NCBI RefSeq assembly: GCF_000142905.1
Contig: NW_013657656.1
Coordinates: forward strand, 117,369-166,668
Direction: 5' to 3'
Length of the DNA: 49,300 nt
DNA from: Thecamonas trahens ATCC 50062
Taxonomy: Eukaryota; Apusozoa; Apusomonadida; Apusomonadidae
In this document: positions 1 through 8,801 of the stretch, piece after piece
How positions within the stretch are numbered: the first letter of the stretch is position 1
Layout of the letters: the number at the start of each line of letters is the position of its first letter
The notes under the pieces: model-generated
What the model was told of the DNA's origin: nothing
The model's database searches: none
Seen by the model: the letters and a program-made list of their open reading frames with translations, nothing else
Translations under genes and position numbers: made by a program

Positions 1-74
1 CCTCCCTCCCTCCTCCCCCCCCCCCCCCCCCCCCCCCCCCCGTCCCAAACTCACCCTCACTCTCATCATCGCAG
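1..74. other. Poly-C tract and probable 3' part of an intron
   Basis: The window opens with a C-rich stretch (C run about 17-41) followed by pyrimidine-rich sequence ending tcatcgcag. This matches the pattern of other inferred introns here, which have a G/C homopolymer and then a [CT]AG acceptor. If so, the exon of the following gene begins at 75. It could equally be 5' untranslated sequence. Confidence 0.35.
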
Positions 75-97
75 GGCGGACGCTCGAGTCGGTCACC

Positions 98-2419
98 ATG
101 ACTCTGCACTACATCTCGCTCTTTGTCGAGTACAACGTGCAGACGCCGTTCTTCCGCAAGGCGCTCGCGTGTTGGGAAGACTATCGCAGCCGGAGTTTCG
201 CGGCCGGGCTCGCTCGGCGGGAGTTTGTGGACGAGGTGGTGGCCCGGCTGGCGGCGCCGGTGCCGATGGACAAGGTTGTGCTCACGCTTGTGGAGCAGGC
301 GTCGTCGGTGCAGTGTGCGCTCGGGCTCGGCGAGGCCGGGACCATGCCGAACGATCCCGAAAAGAGCGCGGAGACGCTGGCCAAGTCGCTGACGTCGATT
401 GCGCTCGAGGGTCTGCTCAAGGCGTCGTACGAGGTGCCGGAGCTGCACGACAACCTGCTGCTCTTCCTCAAGCACCCAGGCATCACCGAGGGTCGGCTGC
501 TCTCGCTGCTGTACATGATCCGCCTGTTTGTGGCGACGCCGACGTCGAACCCGCTGCCGACGCCAACCATCATGTCGCTCATCACCACGGTCAAGCAGTT
601 CTACCTCTGGCCGCTTCCGTACGCGTCGGTGGCCAAGACGCTTCTCCGCGAGCTTTCGCGCGAGCTGCGTGTTCCCGGCTCGATGTGGCGCGACGCGTAT
701 CTGCGGTCGAACGCGTCGCTGCTCGAGGCCGACGCGCGAGGCGCCGCCGACGAGGCCGACGCCCGCGAGGGTCTCGCGCACGTCTTTCTCAACATTTCCG
801 AGCCCAATCTTCCGCACTTTAGCTACCTCATGCATCAGTTTGCCACCGAGCGGCCGACGCCGACCCAGATCAAGTACCACTTTGTAGTCACAACCCTCAA
901 CCTGCTCCTCGACGATGGCGTCGACGCCGAGGCGCTCGGTCTCTCGACCTGCGCCGCGAGCGACATCGACGCGCTCTACACCCAGCTGACCGCGCTTCTG
1001 GCCAAGGCCGAGGCGCTCAACGACGTCGCCGAGTCCAAGAAGCTCTACACCGCCGGCGTCACTGCCATTCGCGACTCGATCACCATGCTTCCACCGGCTT
1101 CCACGCCGGGAACCCAGACCGCGGTGGCCTCACCGTCGGCGCTGCGGTACAACTTTCTGGTCCTCGGCGATGAGTACGACGACAACGTGTCTGCGAGTGC
1201 GGTGACTGTCGACGACGAGCTTCACATCCCGGTCACCTCGGGCTACGGCATGCTCCGCGACGTGCTCGCGCTGTATGCCGATGCCCAGGCTGGCGTGGTC
1301 GACACCGTTGCGCCCGAGGATGACGACGACCCCGACGGGCTCGACGGCGACGGCGACGGCGAGTCGTCAGGCTCGCGCCCGCAAGGCAAGCGCATCGTCA
1401 AGATCGGCGTTGGCGGCTCCGATTATACCCTCCTCAACGTTGTTGCTGGCTACGTGGCGTTGCTGCGGACCGAGCCCGAGCTCGTGGACAAGCTTCAGGT
1501 TCAGATCTACGTGCTTCCGTTCGGGACCGAGAACGCGCTTGCCTCATTCCTCGGCTGCTTCGACGGGTGGTACGGGCGGCACATGCTCGACCTCTCACAG
1601 ATGGTGGCGCGGGTGATGCCACACGTCGGTGCGCCGCCGGCGCCCGTCCTCGACGTCTTTGACGCCGGCGGCACGCTCGACGTCTCCATGTTTGAGGGTG
1701 GCGTCCGCCCGGACATGGCCCCGAACCGGCTCCCAGTTCCGCAGCTCTCACCCGGCGAGCTCCTCTGCCACGAGATCGAGCGGTACTTTACCCGCGGCAT
1801 CCACCCACTCGACGTCAACATTTACTTGTGCGAGATCTGGGTGGCGTCGGCGACGCGCGGCGGCGAGCCCATCCATCGCACCATTCCGTTTGTGCAGCGA
1901 GTGGAGATCGGCGTCAATGCCGCCGCCCGCTCGTTCCGCCGCAAGAAGGGCTGGTCGCACCTCTCGCTCGACGACGTCGTCACCCACAAGTCGTTCAAGT
2001 ACACCGGGCCTGAGCTCACCGCCTCGTTCTCCGAGGTGTCGCTCTCGGGTCTCGCTCGACCCGGCCCGCCTATCCCCACCAAGCAGTACTGGAACGTGAC
2101 AGTCTCCAACGTGCCTGCGCCCGGCCAGAGCGGCACTCCGCCGCGGCCCTCGCACTCGGCGCTCGAGCTCTACTGCCTCGACTTTGACACCGGCAAGCGG
2201 CTGCAAAAGGGCAAGTCCGCCGTCATGGATGGCGAGCGGACGTACCACGCCTCGCTCATCGAGCTCCAGGCCAAGGACACCAAGAAGCAGTTCCCTATCG
2301 TCATCGATGGCCAGCTCTTTGAACCCGTCGACAAGATCCGCATTTCTCCGTGCTTCAAGGGCGCGTCCAACACCCAGGCTGCCCTCTCGGTCATGACTTA
2401 CTTTCCGCTCGACCTCTGA
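98..2419 (+). CDS. PI3K class IB regulatory subunit (p84/p101)-like protein
   Basis: The 773-aa product resembles the vertebrate adaptors p84/p101 (PIK3R6/PIK3R5), which couple PI3K gamma to G-beta-gamma at the plasma membrane. The resemblance runs along the whole length. An N-terminal helical part contains a 'WPLPYASVAKTLLRE' segment. A central alpha/beta part has a GVGGSDYTLLN strand-turn, an IYVLPF strand, and FDGWYGRHML where the adaptors have a D-P-W-Y motif. A 'YFTRGIHPLDVNIYLCEIW' stretch follows. A C-terminal beta domain carries WNVTVSNV and ends KIRISPC...MTYFPLDL. A low-complexity Asp/Gly insert lies near residues 405-425. The family match is from memory of the vertebrate proteins. 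The frame stays open upstream of the first ATG to a possible splice acceptor at 71-74 (gcag) behind a poly-C tract, so an earlier exon may lie outside the window. The stop is at 2417-2419. Confidence 0.7.
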   Translation: MTLHYISLFVEYNVQTPFFRKALACWEDYRSRSFAAGLARREFVDEVVARLAAPVPMDKVVLTLVEQASSVQCALGLGEAGTMPNDPEKSAETLAKSLTSIALEGLLKASYEVPELHDNLLLFLKHPGITEGRLLSLLYMIRLFVATPTSNPLPTPTIMSLITTVKQFYLWPLPYASVAKTLLRELSRELRVPGSMWRDAYLRSNASLLEADARGAADEADAREGLAHVFLNISEPNLPHFSYLMHQFATERPTPTQIKYHFVVTTLNLLLDDGVDAEALGLSTCAASDIDALYTQLTALLAKAEALNDVAESKKLYTAGVTAIRDSITMLPPASTPGTQTAVASPSALRYNFLVLGDEYDDNVSASAVTVDDELHIPVTSGYGMLRDVLALYADAQAGVVDTVAPEDDDDPDGLDGDGDGESSGSRPQGKRIVKIGVGGSDYTLLNVVAGYVALLRTEPELVDKLQVQIYVLPFGTENALASFLGCFDGWYGRHMLDLSQMVARVMPHVGAPPAPVLDVFDAGGTLDVSMFEGGVRPDMAPNRLPVPQLSPGELLCHEIERYFTRGIHPLDVNIYLCEIWVASATRGGEPIHRTIPFVQRVEIGVNAAARSFRRKKGWSHLSLDDVVTHKSFKYTGPELTASFSEVSLSGLARPGPPIPTKQYWNVTVSNVPAPGQSGTPPRPSHSALELYCLDFDTGKRLQKGKSAVMDGERTYHASLIELQAKDTKKQFPIVIDGQLFEPVDKIRISPCFKGASNTQAALSVMTYFPLDL

Positions 2420-2473
2420 GCTCTGCGATGTCAGCCCCCTCCCGCGGCACTGCCATCCCCAATCCCTGTGATT

Positions 2474-2597
2474 GCGGCTGGACCATGAACGGTGACACAG
2501 GGCTTGGCCGTGACTGGCGCGTAAAACTTGGCGCCCTTGTGGGAGCTACAACGAGACATCGCAAGTCGATAAATGCCCCGGTGTGCGAAACGGCGAT
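2474..2597 (-). pseudogene. Decayed duplicate of the Rae1 3' coding end
   Basis: This stretch aligns, with substitutions and small indels, to the 3' end of the neighbouring Rae1 gene (about 2697-2840). Shared landmarks occur in the same order: gcggctgga.cat, ttggccgtg, ggcgcgta.aactcggcgcccttgtg, aaacgagac, and caccggtgtgcgaaa followed by ggcga. Read on the minus strand it still encodes VSHTGAF and then frame-broken remnants of the Rae1 C-terminus. It has no start and no intact frame, so it is a relic of a partial tandem duplication lying directly downstream of Rae1. Confidence 0.75.
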
Positions 2598-2684
2598 CCA
2601 CATTCCCGCTCCACCTCGATGAGTATTGCCAAGCCAGCCCCTCGCCGCAGCACCGCTGCTGTTTACCGCACTCTGTTTCTGCCC

Positions 2685-3671
2685 CTATCCTTGAGGGCGC
2701 GGCTGGATCATCGACGGCGACGTGGCCGTAATGCAAACCGAGTTTTTGGCCGTGGCCGGCGCGTAGAACTCGGCGCCCTTGTGCCAGTCAAACGAGACGG
2801 CGTATGCGATGAAAGCACCGGTGTGCGAAAAGGCGACGTCGGAGATCGAGTTCTCGTGGACCGGCGACTGGTAGAGGCGCTTCTTCGAGTCCTTGTCCCA
2901 CACGGCCCAGGTCCCGTCAGACCCGCAGGTCACAAACGTGCCATGGGCCTTGTTGAAGGAAATGCCGTTGACGGCATAGATCGAGTTGTCGATGCGGTGG
3001 CAGCGGAAGGCAAAGTTGAACGACGAGTCCTTCTCCTCAACATAGTGGATGGCGACGCGGCCCTCGATCGAAGAGATGGCAAAGCCCGTAGCGTCCGGGA
3101 AGACCGCCAGCTTGCGGGTCTGATACTTCAGCGGCGAGTGGAAGTGCTTGTACGGCACGCCCAGCTTGCGGATGTCATACAGGACGACCTGCCGCTCGGC
3201 ACAGCCGACCGCCACCAGAGGGAACGTTGCGTCCATGGTAAACGCCCGCTGCGGGAGGGCCAGATCAAAGGCCGGAGCCGACGACCGGAGGTCCCACGCC
3301 TTGAGCGTCGAGTCCCACGAGGCCGAGAGCACGCAGTTGAGCTCGTCCGAGTAGGCCACCTCCTTGACGGGCGCAGAGTGCTCACCGACCTGGCTGGTGG
3401 CACCCGAGCCAAGGTCCCACGCCTGGACCACGTTGTCACAGCCACCAGTCACCACCATGTTCCCCGAGCCCTCCCACGCCGAGCACAGCACAGGCGCCTG
3501 ATGCGACGACGACGCCACAGGCACTGCCCCCTGTGCCCCGCCCACCTGCCAGCACCGGACCTCACAGTCCCACGAGGTGGCGACGAGGAAGTCCTGCGAC
3601 GACCACGCCAGCGACGACACTCCGTCCGTCGGCGCGGGCAGCGCCTCCACGCTCAGGTTGTTAGATGCCAT
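2685..3671 (-). CDS. RAE1: Rae1/Gle2 mRNA export factor (WD40 beta-propeller)
   Basis: The 328-aa protein is a WD40 propeller with the Rae1 signature order. It opens with PTDGVSSLAWS and VATSWDCEVRCW. Next come APVLCSAWEGSGN with GGCDNVVQAWDL, then SASWDSTLKAWDLR, VGCAERQVVLYDIR, SSIEGRVAIHYVE and FRCHR. It closes with VNGISFN..HGTFVTCGSDGTWAVWDK and SDVAFSHTGAFIAYAVSFDWHKG. Rae1 binds Nup98 at the nuclear pore, promotes mRNA export and helps spindle assembly. I chose the ATG at 3671 because it opens the conserved region. An upstream in-frame extension is only low-complexity His/Asp sequence. A decayed copy of the 3' end lies downstream. Its length and motif order match the family with no visible break. 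Confidence 0.93.
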   Translation of the reverse strand: MASNNLSVEALPAPTDGVSSLAWSSQDFLVATSWDCEVRCWQVGGAQGAVPVASSSHQAPVLCSAWEGSGNMVVTGGCDNVVQAWDLGSGATSQVGEHSAPVKEVAYSDELNCVLSASWDSTLKAWDLRSSAPAFDLALPQRAFTMDATFPLVAVGCAERQVVLYDIRKLGVPYKHFHSPLKYQTRKLAVFPDATGFAISSIEGRVAIHYVEEKDSSFNFAFRCHRIDNSIYAVNGISFNKAHGTFVTCGSDGTWAVWDKDSKKRLYQSPVHENSISDVAFSHTGAFIAYAVSFDWHKGAEFYAPATAKNSVCITATSPSMIQPRPQG

Positions 3672-4332
3672 GCGAGTGTGTGAGAGTGGAGTGGGCGGGC
3701 GAGGAAGGTGTGTGTGGGGGTACGGTGTGTGTGTGCGGGGGGGGGGGGGAGGGAGGGGGTTGGAACGATCGTGATCGCGGTCGTGATCGTGATCGTGATC
3801 GTGATCGCTGTCGAGTATGTTGCTGCAATCAGCGTCGTGATCGGCATTGCCATCGACATTGGCATTGGCATTGTCATTGTAAAGGTGGTGATGGACGTGG
3901 GCGGGCAATGATCACGGACTGGCATGGGGCTGGTGGGGGGAGGGAGGGGATGCCTCGGGCTGGCTACCGTCGGCTGATCGCGGCTGGTGCGGCGGAGCGT
4001 GCGACAAACGTGTGTTGCGGCCGAGCCGGTCATGTGGACAAGGATAGTGGGCATGGGCGGGATGCGGGCGAGGTAGCGAGCTGGGACGGAGATAAAGCGA
4101 TCATGGCCATGTAGAGTGGGGCTTGGTACCTGCTCCCGGTTGCCCTGCGAATGAGCGTGCCGGCCGGCCATCCGCTACTTCAACAACGGCATGGACGGGA
4201 TGTGGGTCAAGATGCGGTTGTGGCGGCTGCCGGCCACAGCGACTAGGCCGACGACCACGGCAGCTGCCGCCAACAGGGTCACCTCACCGCATAGAGGTTA
4301 GCGAGGGGACGCCGAGCAACAGAGCAGGCACA
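3672..4332. other. Divergent intergenic region with microsatellites
   Basis: About 660 bp separate the Rae1 start (minus) from the kinase start (plus). I see GT-rich and poly-G sequence at 3706-3760, a (GATCGT)n-like repeat at about 3767-3808, and a (GGCATT)n-like repeat at about 3842-3880. No conserved protein or RNA gene is visible. It presumably carries both promoters, but I recognise no specific element. Confidence 0.6.
3767..3808. repeat. (GATCGT)n short tandem repeat
   Basis: There are roughly seven units of gatcgt/gatcgc with minor variation in the Rae1 5' flank. Each unit contains a GATC. A second imperfect repeat with a ggcatt core follows about 35 bp downstream. Confidence 0.8.
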
Positions 4333-5827
4333 ATGGACAGCGGGGAGTTTGACCTTGGCTTGGACGTTGGCCTCAGCATTGTCATGCCCGACTCGGACGA
4401 CGAGAGCTCGGACGGGATGTAGGTGATGGTGGAGGTGATGTGAGGGAGGGGCATGGGCGCATGGGCAAGGGGGACAGACATAGGGTACTTACGGTGTAGA
4501 ATGCCGGGGGGATGGACGTGTGGCCGTGGACAGCATGGAGGATGGCCGGATCTTCAAGGACGAGGTGCGGTTGTTCACTCTGTCGGAGCATGGGGTGCAG
4601 ATTCCGTTGTACGTGGCCGGCGGAGGTGGAGGAGGAGGTAGAGGCCAAGGGAGGGAGGGGGGGGGGGGGTAGAAAGACGGCGGACGGATGATCTCACGTG
4701 GTTGATGACGGTCGATTGACGTTGCTGGGAATGACAGCTCCAAGATGAAGGATCGTGCTACAGACTACGACATATATTGCATCGTGCTCGATGCCAAGCT
4801 GAAGAACTCGCCGCATCTGATGTCGACGCTGGCAGACTTTGACTCGGACGCGGTGAGTGTGCGGTTTACCGGCGTGGGTGCCAAGTCGTGTGAGCCGCTC
4901 CGGCAGCTGGGACGCGGCCAGTTTGGCACGGTTGATCTGGTCCGCGACTCGTCGCAAGGCAAGCTGTACGCGCTCAAGCGGGTCAACGTGGAGTCGGTCA
5001 TCATGGCCGACTCGGCCCGCAAGCACCTCGTCTCCGAGTTCCAGGCCCTGTTTCTTGCCTCGATCTCGGACAAGCTTGACGGGGCGTACAAGCCCGGCGC
5101 GGCGTTCATTGTCAAGTTCTACGGCGGCTTCTACTGGCACCGCCATATCCACCTAGTCACCGAGTACATGAACGCCGGCACGCTGCAGTCCTTTATCGAC
5201 AACACCGAGTACCCGCTGCCCGAAGCCATTGTCGGCAAGATCGCGTACTGCCTAGTCTCGGCTGTCTCGTTCCTCAAGTCCATCAAGATGATGCACCGCG
5301 ACATCAAGCCCGAAAACGTGCTCCTCAACTCGCAGGGCATACCCAAGCTCGTCGACCTCGGCCTCGCCGCAAACCTTCAGGCCTCGATTGCCAACTCGCT
5401 CCTCGGCGACCTCGAGTACCTCGCTCCCGAGCAGCTGCGGACCGACGACAACGGCAACCCGTATCCGTACACCGTCAAGGCTGACGTCTACTCGGTCGGC
5501 CTCACCGTACTCGAGCTCGCCCTCGGCTTCCATCCCATCAACGGAACCTCGCATGGAGGCCCCAAGAAGAACGTCAACGAGCTCCATCTTCTGCAGGCCA
5601 TTGCAAACGGCAACATCGCCATCGGTCCGGCCGCCTACTCGGACGACTACCTCTCGTTTGTTCTCGAGACCACCGCCCTTGATCCGGAGGAGCGCCCACT
5701 CCCCACAGAGCTGCTGGAGGACGACCCCTGGCTCGCCGAGCATGTCGTCGCCTCCGAGACCGATCTCGTCGACGTCCAGCTCCTTGTTGCCCCGTTTGTC
5801 CCCACCATTGATCCCGACATGTACTGA
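4333..5827 (+). CDS. MAPKK-like protein kinase (three exons inferred)
   Basis: My model joins 4333-4418, 4534-4608 and 4738-5827 and gives 416 aa. Both introns have good ends: GTAGGT..ACAG and GTACGT..ACAG. The second contains a G13 run. Exon 2 encodes MEDGRIFKDEVRLF and splices in frame. The catalytic domain has the glycine loop GRGQFGTV (about 112-119), ALKR with Lys134, HRDIKPENVLLN (HRD 240-242), DLG in place of DFG (260-262) and APE (283-285). The activation segment ASIANSLLGDLEYLAPE resembles the S-x-A-x-[ST] loop of MAP kinase kinases. The N-terminal about 90 residues are acidic and not recognised. The kinase call is solid. The MAPKK (STE7) assignment and the exact exon 1-2 junction are inference. 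Confidence 0.8.
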
Positions 5828-6032
5828 CTCCGTTCGAGCCTCGCTCCGTCCTTGCTCGCCCTCCCCACCAAACCAACAGCCACTCGCATGCAAACCGCAA
5901 TCACGGTGAGGATCCCACGCCCGCACGCCTCCACCACCGCAGCCACTCACGCTTGCTCGGGACGGAGCACCCGACCCGCCCCGTCACCACCACAGCCACA
6001 GCCACTTCTTGCTGTCTTTCTCTCTGCCGCCA

Positions 6033-7061
6033 ATGTCGACAGCGTCGCGCTACAGTGATGGCTACGGGTCGTATGGGAGCCTAGCGACCACAACGAGCGG
6101 GAGCAACGCCGAGAGCGCCGGCTGGCCCGAGTTCACAGCGCAGCAGACCGAGGTGGCCCGCAAGGCCGCTGTGCTGCGGACACCGGCCGAGGTTGTGCGG
6201 GCAATGGCGGAGCATGTCGATGCCTCACTGGATCAGCTAATGCTGCAGTGGATCGTCCGCGGCATGCTTGCAGGCGTCCTCATCACCTCGGGCGCCTTTC
6301 TCTCGGCAGTCTTCTCGGCTGGCGTCGAGGCCCATGGCCCGCAAGCCTTCCTGACAGGCATGGGCTTTGTCGCCGGCTTTTCCATGGTCATCCTCTCGGG
6401 ATCGCTGCTCTTCACCGAAGTCAACATCTCTGTCCCCACCTATCTCCTTGCCCGCGGTGGCTGGAATGCGGCCGCCGGCTGCTTCGGCTGCGCGCCGACC
6501 GCGCCATCGGGGCGCGGCGCAAGCGGCAAGTCGGCCCGCTTCCGCCCGCGGCGTGCCATTGCCATGTGGCTGGTCTCAGTCGTTGCCAACTACGTCGGCT
6601 CGCTCATCGCCGGCGTCCTCTACATCGGCGGCTCGCTGCTCAAGGGCGAGTCGCTCGTCCGGCTCAACACCATCGTTCTCGGCAAGCTCTCGCCGTACTG
6701 GAACAACGGCGCCAGCGGCTGGTTCTCGGTCGTGGTCTCGGGCATGCTTGCCAATTTGCTGGTCGGGATGGCGGCGTACAACGCCTCGGTCACCCGCACG
6801 CTACCGGGCGTCATCCTCGGCATCTTCCTTCCGGTTCTCGCCTTTGTTGCCCTCGGCGCCGCTCATTCGCCCGCCAACATGGGCTACTTTGCGCTCTCGC
6901 TCATCAACGGCAACTCGCCGATCACCTGGGGCGAAGCCTGGGCATGGAACATCGCGCCGGCTGTTCTCGGCAACGCCCTCGGTGGCACCCTTCTCCTCGC
7001 CTTCCCCATCTTTATCTCCCATGGCGTCTCGCCCGCCACCTACCGCACCAAGCTCATGTGA
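6033..7061 (+). CDS. Formate/nitrite transporter (FNT) family channel, copy 1
   Basis: The 342-aa polytopic membrane protein has a 60-residue Ser/Gly-rich cytosolic N-terminus and then the FNT core. It contains ITSGAFLSAVFSAG, the Omega-loop region GSLLFTEVNISVPTYLLA, and the central NLLVGMAAYN..AHSPANMGYF. FNT proteins are pentameric channels for small monocarboxylates, nitrite or hydrosulfide. The central pore His is present (His278, AHSPANM). The conserved Lys of bacterial FocA, 18 residues earlier, is Val260 here, and the Glu before the His is Ala. That comparison is from memory of the FocA sequence. I chose the ATG at 6033 because no upstream ATG is in frame. A close paralogue lies at 9397-10434 with a transposon remnant between them. 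Confidence 0.9.
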   Translation: MSTASRYSDGYGSYGSLATTTSGSNAESAGWPEFTAQQTEVARKAAVLRTPAEVVRAMAEHVDASLDQLMLQWIVRGMLAGVLITSGAFLSAVFSAGVEAHGPQAFLTGMGFVAGFSMVILSGSLLFTEVNISVPTYLLARGGWNAAAGCFGCAPTAPSGRGASGKSARFRPRRAIAMWLVSVVANYVGSLIAGVLYIGGSLLKGESLVRLNTIVLGKLSPYWNNGASGWFSVVVSGMLANLLVGMAAYNASVTRTLPGVILGIFLPVLAFVALGAAHSPANMGYFALSLINGNSPITWGEAWAWNIAPAVLGNALGGTLLLAFPIFISHGVSPATYRTKLM

Positions 7062-7484
7062 GCAGTTGACGTCGCCTGATGCAGCCCCCCTGCGCCCTTC
7101 CCTCTGCTCATTACACTATCGGCCCCACAACATGTAGTCGGCGCAGCATCCGCCGATCGAGCAAATGCGCTTCCGACGCCACTTTGACTGCGACTCGGTC
7201 AACGCCCAGCGCACGTAGTGGGCACGTGCCCCACTGCACGCAACTCATCCTTTTCAGCAATGAGGGCTCCCACGTTTATTCCCAGCCAAAATCACAATTC
7301 ACAATGAGCAACGGAATGGAAGCCACTTGAGAATTGACCACCGAGGGAACGAGCGAATCGATTGAATTTCGTTGTTGTCAATTTCGTGGGGCGACAGCCG
7401 ACGTGGCGGCCCTGGCGGGCGGAGTGGCACCCGACTTGAACGTCGATACACTTGCCCTTCTCCCTCTCGACAGGCTCGCTGGAG
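7062..7484. other. Intergenic stretch, likely left flank of the Harbinger element
   Basis: This 423-bp stretch lies between FNT copy 1 and the transposase start. It is less GC-biased and more AT-mixed than its neighbours, for example the aaaatcacaattcacaatg region near 7288. A near-palindrome gtgggcacgtgccccac sits near 7218-7234. I could not find a terminal inverted repeat or a 3-bp target duplication by eye, so I cannot place the element's left end. Confidence 0.45.
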
Positions 7485-8801
7485 ATGGCGGAACTAAGCT
7501 TACAAGCAAGTCCTGCGCAGGCCCTGCGTGCAATTGAGATGGAAGTGGAGGAGCTGGAGGAAGCGGAGGCCGATGCAGAGCAACTCTTTCTCATTGCTGC
7601 TGCCGCTGCCGTGGCCGAGGAAGAGGCGCGCTTGTCGACGACGAGCGACATGGATCTGGGCGTTCCGGGAGTCCGAGGCGGTGATCCGGAGGCAGTGTAT
7701 GGGAGGGCTACCCTGCGCGACCGCTTCAGCGAAACTGGACGTCAACGGCGTGACGTGTCCGGCGATCTGGCAGCATCGGTTCTGCTGCGTGGAACCGACG
7801 ACTCGTTCATGCTCTACGTGCGGATGCCCAAGGATGTATTCATGATGCTCGGTGCTGCTGCGTACGACGAGACGTGGGATGTTCCCATTAGTGTTTCTGG
7901 TGAGTACTACGAGCAAACGACTGTTGCTACGGGCGAGCGCGGGCGGCCGATGGTGCACCCGAAGAAGCGGCTGTTCGTCCTACTCTATGCTCTTGCACAC
8001 AACTTCTCCAGCTTTGCCCAGCTTGAAATCCAGTTCAACATGAGCGCCACTACGTGTACCGAGCTCTTCGAGTACGACATGTTGCTTCTGCTTGATGTCC
8101 TGCGCGATGAGATCAGCTACCCCTCCCGCGACGAGATGATCGACGACATTACGAACCTCCAGGATGAGGTATTGACGCGCATCGATGAGGCTGCAGCGCG
8201 TGGTGATGTGCTAGAGGATGAGTACGCAAGTCGTTTGCGTCGTGCTCTGTTCGCTGTCGACGGAACTCACATTCGGCTCAAGAAGGCTCCTCCCGGCGAC
8301 AACCCCACTGACTACTACTGCTACAAGGGATTCATGTCCTTGCAGTTCCTCGCCGTAGTTAACGTGTACAACGACAAGATCGTGGATTTGGTTGGGCCCG
8401 TGCCCGGGCGTGGATCTGACTCGTCGATGTTCCCGCTGCTGAAACTTGCGAAAGATCCCGATCGCCACTTGATGGAGAGCACTGGGCGTGGTGTGTGTGT
8501 GCTGGCCGATGGGGCGCTCGACAGAAGCCGCTACAAGTATCTCGTGAAGCCTCGTAGGGGCGCACTCTCTCGGTCGGACCCACAGTGCTGCATGCGTAAT
8601 CCGATCGAGCGGCGCTTTGGTGTGAGCAAGTCGCGCTGGAAGATCATGCACCATGGCCTCCCGTTCTCCAGTACACAGAAGAACGGGCTCGTTGTACACG
8701 TTTGTTTTAGGCTCGATGCTCTTCTGCAGCGGGTATGCACACCGCTTGAGCGTGTGGTGACTGGGGAAGAAACCAGTGACGAGGTCACTCAAGTGCCTTG
8801 A
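7485..8801 (+). mobile_element. PIF/Harbinger-type DDE transposase gene
   Basis: The intact 438-aa protein has the DDE_Tnp_4 (PIF/Harbinger, HARBI1-like) layout. The acidic residues are Asp259 in FAVDGTHIRL, Asp312 in GRGSDSSMF, Asp342 in VLADGALDRSRYKYLVKP and Glu375 in NPIERRFGVSKSRWKIM. The family catalytic triad corresponds to the first, third and fourth of these. The DSGY of many relatives is DGAL here. The N-terminal 110 residues are acidic and not recognised, followed by a region that may hold the helix-turn-helix. I chose the ATG at 7485 because the frame upstream has no other ATG. Codon choice is visibly less G/C-ending than in neighbouring genes, as expected for a mobile gene. It converges on the MADF-type partner gene and overlaps its stop. 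Confidence 0.88.

Noticed and set aside
3767-3880. Short direct repeats as a CRISPR array
   Set aside because: The units are contiguous 6-mers without spacers in a eukaryotic genome, so they are plain microsatellites.
7218-7234. The palindrome gtgggcacgtgccccac as a transposon terminal repeat
   Set aside because: It is a single short near-palindrome with no partner copy near 9390. It may be an E-box-like (CACGTG) site, but there is no evidence of function.
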